Part shown: piece after piece, positions 62,410 to 64,000 of the stretch
Layout of the letters: each line of letters begins with the position of its first letter
Position numbering within the stretch: position 1 is the first letter of the stretch
From: an uncultured Clostridia bacterium
Lineage (GTDB): Bacteria; Bacillota; Clostridia; TANB77; CAG-508
Assembly (NCBI GenBank): GCA_934140005.1
Contig: CAKPBB010000001.1
Coordinates: forward strand, 1 to 64,000
Direction: 5' to 3'
DNA: 64,000 nt
Made by a program: the position numbers and the translations under genes
The notes under the pieces: model-generated
Told to the model about the DNA's origin: nothing
The model's input: only the letters and a program-made list of their open reading frames with translations
Databases searched by the model: none

Positions 62410-64000
62410 TTGAAAAAATTTCTTTTTAATTTTTTTGTTTATTTAATATGTCTTTTTATATTTTTTAATTTACAATACTCATATTTTTATGAAATTTATA
62501 TGGCTGAACATCTAATTTTTCCTTATGCTATTCACCCGTTTGACATTTGCGAACTATACCCTCAAACTTGGATTTTTATTAAAAAATCTTACTGTATATT
62601 ATTTGTACTAGCATATTCAATTATACATTTCAACATTGTATATCGCATATCAAGTTTCATAAAATCACAAAATCTCGACTTTTCCAAAATTTTTAAATTT
62701 AGCCCAAAATTCAAACTTCAAAAATCTAAACATAAAAAGGCAATTTCTAATGAAAAAGAAAATGATACATTATCTTTAAAAATTGGACTCTCTGCCAACA
62801 ATGAACCCATTTTCGTTTTAGAAAAGGGGTTATTCCAAAATATTTTAATTACAGGAACTATTGGAAGTGGAAAAACATCTTCTGCAATGTATCCTTTTAC
62901 TAAACAGCTAATTACTTACAAAGCAAATAGTCCAAATGAAAAACTAGGTATGCTAATACTAGATGTAAAACGGAAACTATGCAAAAGAAGTACAAAAATA
63001 TGCAATAGCATGTGGTAGAGAAAAAGATTTAACATTTATAAATCTTTCTGGAAAAGTAAAATACAATCCATTAGATACTCCTGAACTAAAAGCTAGTGTT
63101 GTTGCAAATCGTTTAAAAACTGTTTTAACTTTGTTTAGTAAAAATAATGGTGAAGATTATTGGTTAGATAAAGCTGAACAAATTTTAACAGAATCCATTA
63201 AATTATGCAGATTATACAACGATAACTATGTTACTTTTACAGAAATTCACAAAATAGTAATGTTTCCAGAGTATTTTGAAGAAAAAATTATATATTTAAA
63301 GACTATGTTTAAAGAATCTAAATTTAATCAAGAGCAAGTATATGATTTAATATCTTGTATTGATTTTTTCCAAAAAGAATTTTTTTCACTAGACCAAAGA
63401 ACAATTTCAATATTGCGTTCAGAAATAAGTAGAATCACCAATGTTTTTATTTCTGATTATCAAATTTCTAATGTTTTTTGCCCTCAAAAATCTGAAATAA
63501 ATTTTAAAGACTTTAAAGAATGTTTACAACTAGGTAAAATTGTCGTTTTGCAAATGAATATTTCAGAATATAGAAATTTATCAAAGATAATTGCAACATA
63601 TCTAAAATTAAGTTTTCAAACAGATGTAATGTTACAACTATCGCATAATCAATCTGCTAGGCCATCAGCTTTTATTAGTGATGAATATCATGAATATATA
63701 ACTGAAAATGATGCTGAATTTTTCTCTGAATGTAGAGAAGCAAAATGTATAAATATTGTTGCTACTCAAAGCTATACATCTCTTTTAAACAGTTTAAAAA
63801 ATGAATCTAGTGTTAAAGTGATTTTACAAAATTTAATAAATAAACTATGGTTTCGTACCGATGATATTTTCACAATTGAAGAAGCTCAAAAGCAAATCGG
63901 AAAATTTGATAAAGAAAGAACTTCTGTTACTATTTCAGAAAATGCAAAAACAACAGATTTTAATATTTTTACAAATAGCTTAATTTCTAGAGATTCAAAT
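62410..64000 (+). CDS. VirD4/TraG-like coupling ATPase, +1 frameshift at 62971, truncated by window edge
   Basis: TTG start with GGAGG at 62401-62405. The N-terminus has two membrane segments (about 5-22, 60-85), then Walker A ITGTIGSGKTSSA near 152. The zero frame ends at 63018 shortly after LDVKRKLC. Skipping the C at 62971 gives LDVKGNYAKEVQKYAIACG, the expected continuation, and the frame then stays open to the window end (343 codons), with later motifs including FISDEYHEYI and NIVATQSYTS typical of TraG/VirD4 motor domains. The extra base sits in GTA AAA C GGA AAC, the same Lys-C-GGA context as in the sigma gene at 58041. Insertion mutation, sequencing error or +1 frameshifting are the options. 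Confidence 0.72.

Overview
The window is very AT-rich and looks like Bacillota, most likely an uncultured, probably gut-associated Clostridia lineage. Supporting signs are strong AGGAGG-type ribosome binding sites, TTGACA-N17-TATAAT promoters, tRNA genes with encoded CCA, the dnaX-ebfC-recR block with an SRP RNA in front of it, and sporulation-type genes (ypeB and a Spo0A-like regulator). Genus-level placement cannot be made from this sequence.

Layout. 1-1.8 kb: start of a type I-B cas operon (cas6, then cas8b1/cst1 running off the left edge). 2-4.1 kb: phosphodiesterase, patatin and a small unknown gene. 4.3-4.8 kb: tRNA-Arg(ACG), tRNA-Arg(TCT), tRNA-Pro(TGG). 4.9-5.3 kb: an apparently unrecognised noncoding transcription unit with its own promoter and terminator, carrying the two halves of a tRNA-like fold in circularly permuted order around a 35-codon ORF. 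5.4-13.3 kb: unknown and HEPN-like proteins, sugar isomerase, beta-CASP RNase, GIY-YIG protein, two higher-GC single-gene cassettes, a ribbon-helix-helix repressor and an HtrA protease. 13.4-23.7 kb: a one-module C-A-T-R nonribosomal peptide synthetase followed by two related histidine kinases, an HD-GYP response regulator and a membrane protein. 23.7-40 kb: Tex, a transglutaminase-like protein, ABC-F, PcrA, a ZIP transporter, RF1 and a YhaN/YhaO-like pair. 40-43 kb: a VirD4-like ATPase with two small partners. 43.3-50.1 kb: DnaJ-like, YqeK, Ddl, MurF-like, hydrolase, YpeB. 50.3-57.2 kb: M20 peptidase cassette, glycolipid glycosyltransferase, recR-ebfC-dnaX with ffs, tadA. 57.3-64 kb: Spo0A-like regulator, ECF sigma factor with DUF4179 anti-sigma factor, another higher-GC cassette, HipA-like kinase, tRNA-Arg(CCT) with a duplicated 3' end, a DUF1858 protein, and a second VirD4-like gene cut by the right edge.

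Two signals stand out. First, the permuted tRNA-like RNA at 4945-5221. Second, both genes that are broken by a single extra base (ECF sigma factor, 58071; VirD4-like gene, 62971) are broken in the same way: a Lys codon, an extra C, then GGA, so that the zero frame meets the arginine codon CGG. By-eye scanning finds in-frame CGG in no other native-looking AT-rich gene except one (the beta-CASP RNase, itself somewhat less AT-rich). It does occur in all four higher-GC cassette genes. The three tRNA-Arg genes here (ACG, TCT, CCT) would not be expected to read CGG. This raises the possibility of +1 frameshifting at a poorly decoded CGG codon. Whole-genome tRNA and frameshift surveys would decide it.
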